A stretch of 52,307 bases of DNA, taken from positions 164,755 through 217,061 of the forward strand of contig NZ_RJPR01000002.1 of assembly GCF_003943465.1 (NCBI RefSeq), read 5' to 3'. The notes beneath the pieces were generated by a model. That model did no database searches. It worked only from the letters and a program-made list of their open reading frames with translations, and was not told where the DNA came from. How positions within the stretch are numbered: position 1 is the stretch's first letter; every line of letters begins with the position of its first letter. The DNA comes from Streptococcus cristatus. GTDB lineage: Bacteria > Bacillota > Bacilli > Lactobacillales > Streptococcaceae. The translations under genes and the position numbers were made by a program. Below, piece after piece: positions 1-8,912 of the stretch.

Positions 1-51
1 TGTACGTTTGAAACGTTTAGCTGATGCGCGGTGTGTTTTTTGTTTTGGCAT
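1..51 (-). CDS. rpmI: 50S ribosomal protein L35, N-terminal part (cut by window edge)
   Basis: The first 17 codons read MPKQKTHRASAKRFKRT, the typical start of bacterial L35, a small basic protein of the large ribosomal subunit. The rest lies beyond the window. It follows infC by about 33 bases on the same strand, the usual infC-rpmI-rplT order, so it should be translated from the same mRNA. A GAGA/AAAGGAGA-like stretch lies just upstream of the ATG. Confidence 0.93.
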   Translation of the reverse strand, partial: MPKQKTHRASAKRFKRT

Positions 52-84
52 GATAAAATCTCCTTTTTCTAACTTTTTGACAGT

Positions 85-615
85 TTATTTTTTGTCACTA
101 ATCGGTGCCATTTGCATGAACATTTGACGTCCATCCATCTTAGGCTTTTGCTCAATGATTGCAACATCTTGAGTTGCTTCAGCAAAGTCTGCCAAGACCT
201 TAGCTCCAATTTCTTTATGGGTAATCATCCGGCCTTTAAAGCGAATGGATACCTTAACTTTGTTTCCTTTTTCAAGGAACTTGCGTGCGTTACGAAGTTT
301 TGTATCGAAGTCCCCTTTATCAATGGTAGGACTGAGACGTACTTCTTTCACAGTGACAACGCTTTGTTTTTTACGTTGTTCTTTCTGCTTTTTCTGATAC
401 TCAAACTTGAACTTGCCATAGTCCATAATTTTCGCAACAGGTGGTTTAGCTTGTGGCTGAATCAGGACTAAATCGACATTTGCTTCATCCGCAAGAGATT
501 GGGCTTCGCTAAGCGGTTTAATACCTAATTGTTCGCCGTCAAGACCGATCAACCGAACTTCACGCACACGAATTTCATCATTGATGAATAAGTCTTGTTT
601 TGCTATGGTTTTCAC
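85..615 (-). CDS. infC: Translation initiation factor IF-3
   Basis: IF-3 binds the 30S subunit, keeps it apart from 50S and checks start-codon pairing. The protein has the N-domain beginning [14 protein letters not shown], the lysine-rich linker around residues 75-85, and the C-domain with [14 protein letters not shown] and MDGRQMFMQ. At 176 residues it is of usual streptococcal length. The longest start is a GTG at 615, but that GTG is part of AGAGGTG, which itself looks like the ribosome binding site. An ATA codon at 606, six bases further on, would give a protein starting [13 protein letters not shown]. Rare AUU/AUA starts are known for infC and allow IF-3 to limit its own synthesis, so ATA at 606 is a serious alternative start. 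Confidence 0.97.
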   Translation of the reverse strand: MKTIAKQDLFINDEIRVREVRLIGLDGEQLGIKPLSEAQSLADEANVDLVLIQPQAKPPVAKIMDYGKFKFEYQKKQKEQRKKQSVVTVKEVRLSPTIDKGDFDTKLRNARKFLEKGNKVKVSIRFKGRMITHKEIGAKVLADFAEATQDVAIIEQKPKMDGRQMFMQMAPISDKK

Positions 616-639
616 CTCTTTTTTTATTTTTAGAGAAAA

Positions 640-765
640 ACAAGTGCGGACCTGCTAACGCAAACCCGCACTACATGATAGTATTTCATCACTGAAACTG
701 AATCCTGTAGAGCCAGACAACGTTAGTCGCAAGGCGAGAAGTTCTCACTTCTGCTTTTCTCAACT
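640..765 (-). promoter_or_regulatory. infC-rpmI-rplT mRNA leader with attenuator hairpin
   Basis: Between the infC promoter and the gene lies a roughly 150-base leader. It ends in the stem AGTGCGG / CCGCACT (643-649 with 666-672) followed by a T-rich run on the minus strand, which is a terminator shape located before the coding region. The same operon in other Firmicutes is controlled by L20 binding to such a leader. The structure is visible; L20 control is inferred from position. Confidence 0.65.
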
Positions 766-770
766 CTACT

Positions 771-799
771 ATCATACCAAATTTCTTTTTATTTGTCAA
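771..799 (-). promoter_or_regulatory. Promoter of the infC operon
   Basis: TTGACA (794-799) and TATGAT (771-776) are separated by 17 bases, a near-perfect SigA promoter. The -35 box lies inside the last codons of cmk, so infC has its own start even though cmk is just upstream. Confidence 0.85.
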
Positions 800-1466
800 T
801 AATTTTTTTTGCTTTTTCTTCAATAAATTTGACAACTTCTGTGATTCCAACGCCTGTTGTATCAAAATGAATGGCATCATCCGCTGGTTTCAAAGGTGAT
901 ACTTCGCGATGACTATCCTTGTAGTCCCGCTCCGCTATTTCTTTTTTAAGAGTTTCCAAATCAGTCGGAATCCCTTTTTCAAGATTTTCTTTGTAGCGGC
1001 GTTCTGCCCTTTCCTCAACTGAAGCAACTAGAAAAATTTTCAATTCTGCATTTGGCAAGACTACTGTCCCAATATCACGTCCATCCATGACGATACCACC
1101 TTGTGCAGCAATCAACTGCTGCAAATGAACCAATTTTTCACGCACTTCTGGTATAGCTGAGACCCACGACACATTATTGGTTACTTCATTTTCTCGAATT
1201 GGATGAGTGACATCAACATCTCCTACAAACACCAGCTGCTCACCGTTCTCCGAACGACCAAAACTAACCGAATAAGTCTCGAGCAGGGCTACAATCTTAT
1301 CTGCATCATTTTCAGTCAGATGATTTCGCAGAGCCAGATAAGTGGCTGCGCGGTACATGGCACCCGTATCCAAATAGGTATAATCAAAATCTTTGGCAAT
1401 AATCTTTGCAACAGTGGATTTTCCACTTGAAGCAGGTCCATCAATCGCAATCTGAATCTGTTTCAT
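789..1466 (-). CDS. cmk: Cytidylate kinase
   Basis: Phosphorylates CMP and dCMP to the diphosphates using ATP, in pyrimidine salvage and recycling. The nucleotide-binding P-loop GPASSGKST is at residues 9-17. The conserved [19 protein letters not shown] block is at about 128-146, and the RRYKEN lid region and [13 protein letters not shown] follow. At 225 residues it is full length. It lies nine bases downstream of the LysM protein gene and probably shares its transcript. Its final codons contain the infC promoter. Confidence 0.97.
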   Translation of the reverse strand: MKQIQIAIDGPASSGKSTVAKIIAKDFDYTYLDTGAMYRAATYLALRNHLTENDADKIVALLETYSVSFGRSENGEQLVFVGDVDVTHPIRENEVTNNVSWVSAIPEVREKLVHLQQLIAAQGGIVMDGRDIGTVVLPNAELKIFLVASVEERAERRYKENLEKGIPTDLETLKKEIAERDYKDSHREVSPLKPADDAIHFDTTGVGITEVVKFIEEKAKKIIDK

Positions 1467-1475
1467 AATCCGCTC

Positions 1476-1934
1476 CTACTGAATCTTAACAATGTCACCT
1501 GGGTTGGCATACCAAGAACCAGTAGACATGTGCGACGGATTTAATTGCTCCAATTTTGCAATAGAGATACCTGCACGCGCTGCAATCGCAGCTTCTCCTT
1601 CACCAGGCTGAACAGTCAAGGTACCTTCTGAAGACTGAGTTGGCTTTTCTTCTGATTCACTTGGTTGCTCTGATGGAGCTGGTTGTTCCGCACTGCTACT
1701 TGAAGATGCAGCTGCATTAGAAGTACCATAAAATCCATCCATAACGGTCTTTTTATTACTTCCGCCAGTAGATAGGTAGGCGAAAAAGAGTGCCATAGCA
1801 ATGACCATCACTAGAAAAATAGCCGCTAATATGGTCAGCCAGCGATCAACTCGACTCGCCTGACTTTTCTTTCTGCGATTCAATTTCTCTACTCCATTAT
1901 CATATACATCTGCTTCCCATGGTTCTTTTTCCAT
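1476..1934 (-). CDS. LysM-domain membrane protein (SAG1386/EF1546 type)
   Basis: A 152-residue protein with a short charged cytoplasmic N-terminus, one membrane segment at about residues 33-54, a Ser/Glu/Pro/Gln-rich linker (about 70-105), and a C-terminal LysM domain (about 107-152, from LTVQPGEGEAAIAARAGI to WYANPGDIVKIQ). LysM domains bind peptidoglycan, so the domain is expected outside the cell, anchored by the single helix. The start is supported by AGGAGG about six bases before the ATG. The position beside cmk is conserved in streptococci. No enzymatic motif is seen; the exact role is unknown. Confidence 0.85.
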   Translation of the reverse strand: MEKEPWEADVYDNGVEKLNRRKKSQASRVDRWLTILAAIFLVMVIAMALFFAYLSTGGSNKKTVMDGFYGTSNAAASSSSSAEQPAPSEQPSESEEKPTQSSEGTLTVQPGEGEAAIAARAGISIAKLEQLNPSHMSTGSWYANPGDIVKIQ

Positions 1935-1944
1935 GACTTCCTCC

Positions 1945-1973
1945 TTGAGTTTTTCTAAAAATCTTATTACAAT
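1945..1973 (+). promoter_or_regulatory. Promoter of the ferredoxin gene
   Basis: TTGAGT (1945-1950) and TACAAT (1968-1973) have a 17-base spacing. The -10 box touches the first ATG, so transcription should begin near 1980 and leave little or no 5' leader. Confidence 0.6.
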
Positions 1974-1979
1974 ATGAGT

Positions 1980-2177
1980 ATGAAAGTTACACTCATTCCC
2001 GAACGTTGCATTGCTTGCGGACTCTGCCAGACCTACTCAGATCTCTTTGATTATCACGATAATGGCATTGTCAAATTTTATCAAGACGACCAGCTCTTAG
2101 AAAAAGAGGTTGAGAGTCAGCCTGAGATTCTCGAGGCTATTAAAAACTGTCCAACCCGAGCTTTACTAAAAGACTAA
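1980..2177 (+). CDS. fer: Small ferredoxin (4Fe-4S or 3Fe-4S)
   Basis: A 65-residue electron carrier with the cluster ligands CIACGLC (Cys10, 13 and 16) and a distant Cys57 in NCPTRAL, the pattern of single-cluster ferredoxins. An ATG six bases upstream (1974) would add two residues, but it sits directly on the -10 box and would precede the transcription start. I therefore chose the second ATG, which also gives MKVTLIPERC. No Shine-Dalgarno sequence precedes either ATG, suggesting a leaderless mRNA. It is the only rightward gene in this area and converges on the EbsA-like gene, overlapping it by four bases. Confidence 0.9.
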   Translation: MKVTLIPERCIACGLCQTYSDLFDYHDNGIVKFYQDDQLLEKEVESQPEILEAIKNCPTRALLKD

Positions 2178-2662
2178 TTTTTCTTAGATTGGTCACCATA
2201 GTAGACCTCAAAATAATCTAGAAGAGTCAGATTGTCTACTAATTCCACTTCGCCTTTAAAATGCTCATTTAAAGCTAGGGCGTTGACAAAATATTTTTTT
2301 GGCCATTTCCGCATGCAGAAGGTCCTGCTACGACTCTTCCCTGTAAAATGAAGGGTGATAGACGTTTTTGTTACTTCTAGCTTCTCAATCGTTGAAATAT
2401 CAATCTTGATTGGCGTGAAAGGATTTGCCGTAATAATGCGCAAAATACCGTCATCATAAATCGTGAAATATCTATGCACACCGATAGCCAGTAAGACCAT
2501 GAACAAAAAGAATGAAAAGAGGACAAGAGTCGGAACGCTGGAACTTTCGTACATCAAGGCCAGTCCTATAAAAATCGGAATGACTGACAAAGACCAATAA
2601 ATCACCAACACCGACATTTCTGGTTGCCAATGATAGCGTACTTTCCCAAAAATCTTTATCAT
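2174..2662 (-). CDS. ebsA: EbsA-like membrane protein
   Basis: A 162-residue protein with two hydrophobic segments (about residues 17-38 and 44-62) followed by a soluble domain of about 95 residues rich in beta-type sequence (YFTIYDDGILRII, IDISTIEKLEVTKTSITLHF). It resembles the EbsA-like family first named in Enterococcus, whose function is not established. The topology suggests an inner-membrane protein with a cytoplasmic PH-like domain. It stands alone, convergent with the ferredoxin gene. Assignment rests on overall pattern and gene order, not on a catalytic motif. Confidence 0.65.
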   Translation of the reverse strand: MIKIFGKVRYHWQPEMSVLVIYWSLSVIPIFIGLALMYESSSVPTLVLFSFFLFMVLLAIGVHRYFTIYDDGILRIITANPFTPIKIDISTIEKLEVTKTSITLHFTGKSRSRTFCMRKWPKKYFVNALALNEHFKGEVELVDNLTLLDYFEVYYGDQSKKN

Positions 2663-2701
2663 ATCTTCACCCCCTTACTACTAGTTTAGCATAAAATAAT
2701 A

Positions 2702-2733
2702 AAAAATAGAATTGGTAAACCTATTCTATTTTT
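2702..2733. terminator. Terminator at the end of the polysaccharide locus
   Basis: An 11-base inverted repeat (AAAAATAGAAT / ATTCTATTTTT) with A- and T-rich flanks, so it can stop transcription from either side. It follows directly after the last gene of the polysaccharide operon. Confidence 0.75.
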
Positions 2734-5201
2734 TATTTTGCTGGTACAGCAAAGAAATCCTTCGAAAGATATCCTTTTCCACCAACCATATCATACTCGA
2801 TCAATTTCAAATCATCTGCAATTTCCTGAGCTGATGAATCCAGCGCCTTCTTGTCTACACTAGCTTTATGAAGAACCTCCGTCAATAAAGCGTAGTAAGG
2901 AGATACTTTCGAATTGGTCTGCTCAAGTAGTAGGGCTGAAAAATCACTAGAATTAACCAAAGGATAGTTCAACTTAGGTGTCTCATAATTACTCCAGATA
3001 AAGTAATCGGTCAAATATTGATTTTCGGGATGATCCTTAAAAGCTGACTGAGGGTACAGACCTGGCAAGTGATCACCGTAAAAGACTACTGTTATCTTTT
3101 TATCAATTTTAGAAAGCTTATCTAGAAACTCCTTGGTCGCATTGTCTGTGTGGTAGAGCATCCTTACATAGCTGGATAAGGATTTATTTCCTGCCTCCGT
3201 GAAACCTGAGTAACTAGCAGACATGTAAATCGGATTAACTTCCGTCCAAGGCATGTGGTTTTGCATCGTCATAACTGAGAAAAATTGACTTTGGTCTGTT
3301 TTTAGACGGTCTAGAACTTGATTATAGGTCGTTTTATCACTATAGTTTCCACCAATATGATCTCCCTGTAATCCTTGAGTTCCATAATGAATAAAGGTAT
3401 CATATCCCAGATCTTTGTATATGATATTTCTGGAATAATTACTTGGTGAAGCTAAATGAATCACTGTACGATTTTGAGAAGAATAGGAATCACTGATTGC
3501 CGGAAGCTTATTCATCTTCGGTACAACTTCCGTATAAATGACTGAGACAGAAGGCGATAGGTTATAAAACGGTAAACCAGTCAGCGTTTGGAACTCCATA
3601 TTCGCAGTTCCACCACCATAGCCATCTGATTGCATCAACCCACTGGTAGTCTTAGACATGATTTCCTGAATATTTGGAATCGGATTCTGTGACATAGATA
3701 CACCAGAAATCCGTGCTGGATCAGAAAAGCTCTCACTAAGAACATAAATGACTGTCTGTTCTTCTATTTTCTGCTTACGTTCCTGATTGATAGAATCAGC
3801 TAGTGCTCCATATTTCTTTTCTAATTCTTGAATTTTTTCTTTAGAATATCCCGCCGGCTGAATCATAGGCTTATCAGATAATTGAGTAAACCAAACAAAA
3901 GAAACCGACCGCATTTGCGAATTAACTGTATTTCCAAACCAAGTCAAATCATGATAATTATTCAAGATGGACACAACTGGAATATTGTCGGCAACTTTAC
4001 CATTCTCTTTCGAAGAGAATATCTGTAAAACACCTAAGAAAAAAACAATAGGAAAAATCAGTGAAATAAGTTGAATTTTTACCATGGTGATTATTTTTCC
4101 AGGTAAAATTTTCCTACGGAAAAACCAATAGAAAAGACCAATAGCTACCACACTAGCAATCGCGTAGATTCCATAATTACCGCCAAGAAAATCAAATAAG
4201 AGCTTCGGATCTTTTAGCCAGCTGATATCACTTGGCAAAATTGGCTCTTGTCGATATTGAAATTTCAAGCTGCTGGCAATTGTTGAACTAACACCTATCG
4301 CCAATATGATAATTGTGGGTAGAAAAATTTGATTAAAAGCAAGATAGATGAAAATAAATAGTGCAAAAAAGACTGCTATCTGAAAGAGACTTGCTCCAGT
4401 AAATAAATAAAGTTCTAAAACAGAAACATCCGCTCGAATACTATTTTGGATAGTGTAGTTAAAGATAACAGAAAAAGCTGCGCTACTTAAGACTGCGACT
4501 GAAAGGCTTCCTTTATTTCTCGAAATATCTATCAAACCCTTTACCGCTAAAAAGCTAGGAATCGAAAATAAGAAAAAGAGTAAAATAATAAAACCAATTA
4601 ACTTAAAAATCGAATCCTGAGAAATTTCAAAGCCGCTATCTGAAAGATAATTCATCAACAAACTCTGTTGCTGAAAAATAGCGGTCATCTTACTATCTGT
4701 TAGCGATAAGAGAAGAAAAGATTGGGACAAGAAAAGTATCTCTAGAAAACCAATATTAAATTCATCAACAGTTAGAAAGCTTTGGGAATGATATTTTTGC
4801 AGAGAAGAAAAGCGGTTTATGAGATAAGCAAATAAAAATATTAGCAACAAGTAAGGTAAACCGTTAACTTCTACAAAGTGATTACTGAAAATATTCTCTG
4901 CTTTAAAATCAAAATCATTCACATGCTGCGTCACCGTCAGCAAATAAGAAAACAGGGTGTAGATTCCATAAACGAGAAAAGACCAGACTAATAATTTTCG
5001 ATTTAGCAGTTGGGCAACAATCTGACCTACACCAAATAAAACCGCTATTAAAACGAGAAAAACCAAACCGAGGCTGGCATAATTATCTAAACCCTTATTT
5101 ACTTGAAATAAGAATAAAGTCGCAACAGCTATGGTATCCAAAACTAAAAAACTGATAAGCAAATAGGAAATCTGCTTATAATAATTGACTAAAAATTTCA
5201 T
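2733..5201 (-). CDS. gacH: GacH-like glycerol-phosphate transferase (LTA synthase family)
   Basis: An 822-residue membrane enzyme with about ten to twelve transmembrane segments in residues 1-395 and an extracellular alkaline-phosphatase-type catalytic domain (about 480-820). Visible metal and catalytic residues are Glu490 in VLSESFSDP, the nucleophile Thr532 in GGGTANMEF, and Asp710-His711 in FYGDHLPGLY. The size and the Thr position closely match GacH of group A streptococci, which adds glycerol phosphate to side-chain sugars of the rhamnose polysaccharide. It is the last gene of the rgp block, 24 bases after rgpF. Function is inferred from family and location; it is distinct from the general LtaS by its longer membrane part. 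Confidence 0.85.
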   Translation of the reverse strand: MKFLVNYYKQISYLLISFLVLDTIAVATLFLFQVNKGLDNYASLGLVFLVLIAVLFGVGQIVAQLLNRKLLVWSFLVYGIYTLFSYLLTVTQHVNDFDFKAENIFSNHFVEVNGLPYLLLIFLFAYLINRFSSLQKYHSQSFLTVDEFNIGFLEILFLSQSFLLLSLTDSKMTAIFQQQSLLMNYLSDSGFEISQDSIFKLIGFIILLFFLFSIPSFLAVKGLIDISRNKGSLSVAVLSSAAFSVIFNYTIQNSIRADVSVLELYLFTGASLFQIAVFFALFIFIYLAFNQIFLPTIIILAIGVSSTIASSLKFQYRQEPILPSDISWLKDPKLLFDFLGGNYGIYAIASVVAIGLFYWFFRRKILPGKIITMVKIQLISLIFPIVFFLGVLQIFSSKENGKVADNIPVVSILNNYHDLTWFGNTVNSQMRSVSFVWFTQLSDKPMIQPAGYSKEKIQELEKKYGALADSINQERKQKIEEQTVIYVLSESFSDPARISGVSMSQNPIPNIQEIMSKTTSGLMQSDGYGGGTANMEFQTLTGLPFYNLSPSVSVIYTEVVPKMNKLPAISDSYSSQNRTVIHLASPSNYSRNIIYKDLGYDTFIHYGTQGLQGDHIGGNYSDKTTYNQVLDRLKTDQSQFFSVMTMQNHMPWTEVNPIYMSASYSGFTEAGNKSLSSYVRMLYHTDNATKEFLDKLSKIDKKITVVFYGDHLPGLYPQSAFKDHPENQYLTDYFIWSNYETPKLNYPLVNSSDFSALLLEQTNSKVSPYYALLTEVLHKASVDKKALDSSAQEIADDLKLIEYDMVGGKGYLSKDFFAVPAK

Positions 5202-5225
5202 TATTCTTTCTACAGAAACTATTAT

Positions 5226-6872
5226 CTAACTTTTAAAAAGATTCGATAAATACCTTCTAACTTTTTTTGCTAGGCTCTTGTGAGCCAATTTTCCTTTCTG
5301 CTGGATTAATTGTTCTGCTTCTCTTTGTAAGTCTAATAGAGCAGGCAATGGGGTTCCAGACATGATTTTAAAATCATAGTCCTGTTCCCAAGCTAAATAA
5401 ACTAACAAACTTTCTAAAACTTGAGGTTCAGTTTGAGCTGATAACTGGTAGTCGTTTTGAAAAAGTCTAATCAGAGCAGAAGGCTTAAACCAAAGAAAGC
5501 CGCCATACACCCTAGTAAAAACAGGATATTGTTCAAAATCAAAAGTTTTCTGGCAATGGAGCTCCTGCCAAATTGCAGCCATTTCTTTCCGATAAACTTC
5601 TTGTTCAAATAAGCCATATCTGACTAAACTTGGAAGATCTGGGATAACGAGACCAAGCTCAGCATCTTGTTCCAATGCTTTAATACTAGCATTGGCATTT
5701 TCAAACATCATCTCCATCAGTTCTCTACGCATCGCATTATCAAGCTGAGGCACTCCATCTACTAAAATTGCAGTAGAAATATGCCCAACGAAAGCAAATT
5801 GCTGCAACAACTCACTCTGTTCAAGCATCGCCTTCATAGGCCTTTCTTCTTTTCCTAAAAGAACTTGATAGCGGTCTGATATAGTTTCTAGGAGCTGAAC
5901 AAAGATTTCTTCGTCAGCTGTCGTCACCACAAATTGGTATTGTAGAGGAAGGACTTCCCATTTTTCTTTAAATTGCTCGAAGACTTGAAGGTCTGTCACA
6001 TGAATATGAAGCGCTACCGGCTTTTCTGGCGAGTCATTCTTATCATCTTTTGCAAGCTGCTTATCCTGCAAAAGGCAGGGGACATCTGGACCAATATATT
6101 CAAATATATGCTCAGAAATTAAAGAAACAGGATAAGAGGTTCTCTCTTTGATTTCTTCCAGCAGATACCTCGCAGAAAAAGGATTGCCACTGATAGCTTT
6201 CACTTTCAAAAAGGGAACCTTTTTCTCAAGAACAGTAAAAGGCTTATAATAAGTAAAGTCTGGATGGATTAAATCCGCTACTTCTTCTAGACGAGTATCA
6301 AATAAAGCTTGATAGGTAAAGCCTGTCCCTGTAAAATATTGGGTAAATTTCGTCTCGTAGTGGTCAATCACATCTTGAACATCAGTAAAATCTTTTACTT
6401 TTGTCCAAAATTCTTGAAAAGAAATTGCCCTCAATATCTGCTGCTTAAAGGTAACAAAATAGCTCTGCAAATGTTCTTCAAAATACTTTGTTTTTCGAAA
6501 GTTGGTCATACCCCAAAAATCAACCTGAGTATCCGCCTCAAAACGCTTATAAATAGGCTCCAAATCCCAGAGTGGACCAAAGCAAGTATCATTCATCAGA
6601 GTCAGAGAGTCGTAGTTTTTGAGCTCTTCAAAACCTACGGAGCTCATTCCATCCCGCCAAGCCGCGAAATCATAGCCTTGATTGTCCCGCTCCAGCAAAT
6701 TGCTTATCCCAAATTCGTCGTGCAACTTTTTCTTAGTTGCTTCTTCGATATGACTATTTGAAATAAAAAGGATTTTGGAAAACAGGGGCTTGAGCTGTTC
6801 TAATTGGTAGAAGACATGATTACTCACGCGCTTATATTTATTAAAATGAACATAGAGTAATATTCGTTCCAT
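5226..6872 (-). CDS. rgpF: Rhamnosyltransferase RgpF (polyrhamnan synthesis)
   Basis: A 548-residue protein of the RgpF family. Key segments are RDNQGYDFAAWRDGM (about 62-76), LMNDTCFGPLWDLEPIY (about 91-107), VDFWGMT and EEHLQSYFVTF, followed by a more variable second half. RgpF extends the rhamnose backbone of the rhamnose-glucose or group carbohydrate on the cytoplasmic side of the membrane. It lies between rgpD and the GacH-like gene. No rgpE-type gene separates rgpD and rgpF here, unlike the S. mutans order. The middle of the 977-residue protein encoded at 13653-16586 is a clear relative of this one. Confidence 0.92.
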   Translation of the reverse strand: MERILLYVHFNKYKRVSNHVFYQLEQLKPLFSKILFISNSHIEEATKKKLHDEFGISNLLERDNQGYDFAAWRDGMSSVGFEELKNYDSLTLMNDTCFGPLWDLEPIYKRFEADTQVDFWGMTNFRKTKYFEEHLQSYFVTFKQQILRAISFQEFWTKVKDFTDVQDVIDHYETKFTQYFTGTGFTYQALFDTRLEEVADLIHPDFTYYKPFTVLEKKVPFLKVKAISGNPFSARYLLEEIKERTSYPVSLISEHIFEYIGPDVPCLLQDKQLAKDDKNDSPEKPVALHIHVTDLQVFEQFKEKWEVLPLQYQFVVTTADEEIFVQLLETISDRYQVLLGKEERPMKAMLEQSELLQQFAFVGHISTAILVDGVPQLDNAMRRELMEMMFENANASIKALEQDAELGLVIPDLPSLVRYGLFEQEVYRKEMAAIWQELHCQKTFDFEQYPVFTRVYGGFLWFKPSALIRLFQNDYQLSAQTEPQVLESLLVYLAWEQDYDFKIMSGTPLPALLDLQREAEQLIQQKGKLAHKSLAKKVRRYLSNLFKS

Positions 6873-6889
6873 GAAAACACCTTATCATT

Positions 6890-8098
6890 TTATTGAGAGA
6901 TTTCCCAGACCCCATTACGCTGAATCAATCCCGTTGATGAGTCTTTTGCAGAGATATCGTCATCTTCAATATCCCGTCGGCTGATAATAATGACCGGAGT
7001 ATTCTTAGAATCTGCAAAGGCTAAAATCTGATTCTCTTCATCACGTACAGAAACCTGCAATTTCAATTTTGCATGATTGATTTGGGAAAGATGGCATTTG
7101 TACTTAAATGTCTTCTTGCCTGTTCCTTCTGTCAAATTATCCATTGAATTATCATTATACAACCAAATTGTGCGGTCAATATCAGTCAGTGAAAAGGCTA
7201 TGTAGGTTGGCATATCTTGATTGACTTGATAGCTAATCTCAAATTCAATTTCTTCAGTTGGCGCTGTCTGAGGAGAGCTTAATAGACGAACCTCTAAATC
7301 AGAAACTGCAACAGATTCCGTTTCAGCGACAAAATCTTCGTTCATGGCTTTGGTGTCACTTGCATTGTCTAAACTGTATTGGTTAGCTACATCATCTGGA
7401 TTTCCGACAACTTTGACTAAACCATTTTCAATCAAAACAGCTTTATTACAATACTTTTTAACAGCATTCATGTCGTGAGTTACTAAAATAGTTGTCTTTC
7501 CCGAATGCTTCCGTTCCATGAAATAATCATTACACTTGCGCTGAAAAGCTTCATCCCCAACAGCCAGAACCTCATCCAAAATTAGAATGTCTCCCTGTGC
7601 CTTGATCGCAACTGAAAAGGCCAAGCGAACCTGCATCCCGCTAGAATAATTTTTGAGTTTTTGATTCATAAACTCACCCAGCTCAGCAAATTCAACGATA
7701 TCGTCATACATGGCATCTACTTCTTCAGTTGAGAAGCCCAGCATGGCACCATTCATATAGACATTTTCGCGGCCGGTCAGCTCTGGATTAAAGCCGACAC
7801 CCAGCTCGATAAAGGAAACCAACTTGCCATCAATGGTTACTGTTCCCTTTTCGGGAATATAAATCTCTGAAATAATTTTCAGAAGAGTGGACTTGCCAGA
7901 ACCATTACGGCCAACAATTCCATAAAAATCTCCCTTTTCCACTTCAAAGGAAATATCCTTAAGAACGTTCTGCTCTTTGTAACCCTTGATACCTCGAAAG
8001 CGGTTAACCAGGCTTGTTCTTAAACTTTGTGTTGACTCTGTTGGCAGTTTAAAAAACTTACTGACATGGTCAACTTTTACTGCAATATTATTCGACAT
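6890..8098 (-). CDS. rgpD: Polysaccharide ABC exporter, ATPase subunit
   Basis: A 402-residue ATPase with Walker A GRNGSGKST (about residues 63-71), signature YSSGMQVRL, Walker B DILILDEVLAVGD and H-loop VTHDM. Residues beyond about 250 form an extra beta-rich domain, as in Wzt-type exporters, where it binds the polymer or its capped end. It pairs with RgpC to flip the completed undecaprenyl-linked rhamnan across the membrane. It overlaps the rgpC stop by one base, so the two are translationally coupled. Confidence 0.95.
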   Translation of the reverse strand: MSNNIAVKVDHVSKFFKLPTESTQSLRTSLVNRFRGIKGYKEQNVLKDISFEVEKGDFYGIVGRNGSGKSTLLKIISEIYIPEKGTVTIDGKLVSFIELGVGFNPELTGRENVYMNGAMLGFSTEEVDAMYDDIVEFAELGEFMNQKLKNYSSGMQVRLAFSVAIKAQGDILILDEVLAVGDEAFQRKCNDYFMERKHSGKTTILVTHDMNAVKKYCNKAVLIENGLVKVVGNPDDVANQYSLDNASDTKAMNEDFVAETESVAVSDLEVRLLSSPQTAPTEEIEFEISYQVNQDMPTYIAFSLTDIDRTIWLYNDNSMDNLTEGTGKKTFKYKCHLSQINHAKLKLQVSVRDEENQILAFADSKNTPVIIISRRDIEDDDISAKDSSTGLIQRNGVWEISQ

Positions 8099-8907
8099 TA
8101 TAGAATCTCCGCAAATCTCTTAGCATTTTTATTAAAGATATAATATCCAAGCCCAAATATCACTACTGGCAATAAATAAGGAATCAGAGCAATCCAGTAA
8201 TGGTCCATCAAATCCCAGCCCCGAGTACTGCCTGAGAAAACGATAAAATGACGAAGATCTTGAATAATCTGAGCCATTGGATTAAGCATCATCAGTTTAG
8301 CGACCAAAACATGCCCACCCTTCAGAATAAAAGTCAGTGAATAAATAATCGGTGTCGCATACAAGCCTGCCTGCAAAACCACTTCCCAAATGGGCCCAAT
8401 ATCACGATATTTGACAAAAAGGGTTGCCAACATAAAGGCAAAGCCAGCCGAAATCAAAACTAATTCTAGAAAAAGCGGGATAATAACCAGCCATCCTAGG
8501 GTGATTGATACGCCATTAATCAGTGCAAAAGCAAAAACAACCAACAAATTGATCGCATAGTTAATCGCTGCACCGGTAATAGCTGAAAAAACGATAATTG
8601 ATTTGGAAAAATTCAGTTTTCGTAGTAAGTCCCCTCGCGCAACAATGGACATCATGCCCATATTAGTCGCTTCTGAGAAAAAGTTCCACGTCACCATCCC
8701 TAGGAGAAGCGATACTGCATAATGAGGTGTTCCGTCATCAAAACGCAGGAAACGAACGAAAACAAGATACATAATGGTAAAAAGCATTAAGGGTTTTAAA
8801 ATCGACCACAAATGCCCAATGAAACTGCCTTGATAACGCAATTTGAAATCTGTTTTAACCAGTTCCCTCAAGAGAATCCAATTTTTTTGGCTAAAATAAT
8901 CTAGCAT
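8098..8907 (-). CDS. rgpC: Polysaccharide ABC exporter, permease subunit
   Basis: A 269-residue ABC-2 type permease with about six membrane helices and the family start LVKTDFKLRYQGSFIGHLWSILKPLMLF. It forms the membrane channel of the RgpC-RgpD exporter of the rhamnose polysaccharide. It lies five bases after rgpB and touches rgpD. Confidence 0.95.
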   Translation of the reverse strand: MLDYFSQKNWILLRELVKTDFKLRYQGSFIGHLWSILKPLMLFTIMYLVFVRFLRFDDGTPHYAVSLLLGMVTWNFFSEATNMGMMSIVARGDLLRKLNFSKSIIVFSAITGAAINYAINLLVVFAFALINGVSITLGWLVIIPLFLELVLISAGFAFMLATLFVKYRDIGPIWEVVLQAGLYATPIIYSLTFILKGGHVLVAKLMMLNPMAQIIQDLRHFIVFSGSTRGWDLMDHYWIALIPYLLPVVIFGLGYYIFNKNAKRFAEIL

Positions 8908-8912
8908 GCATA

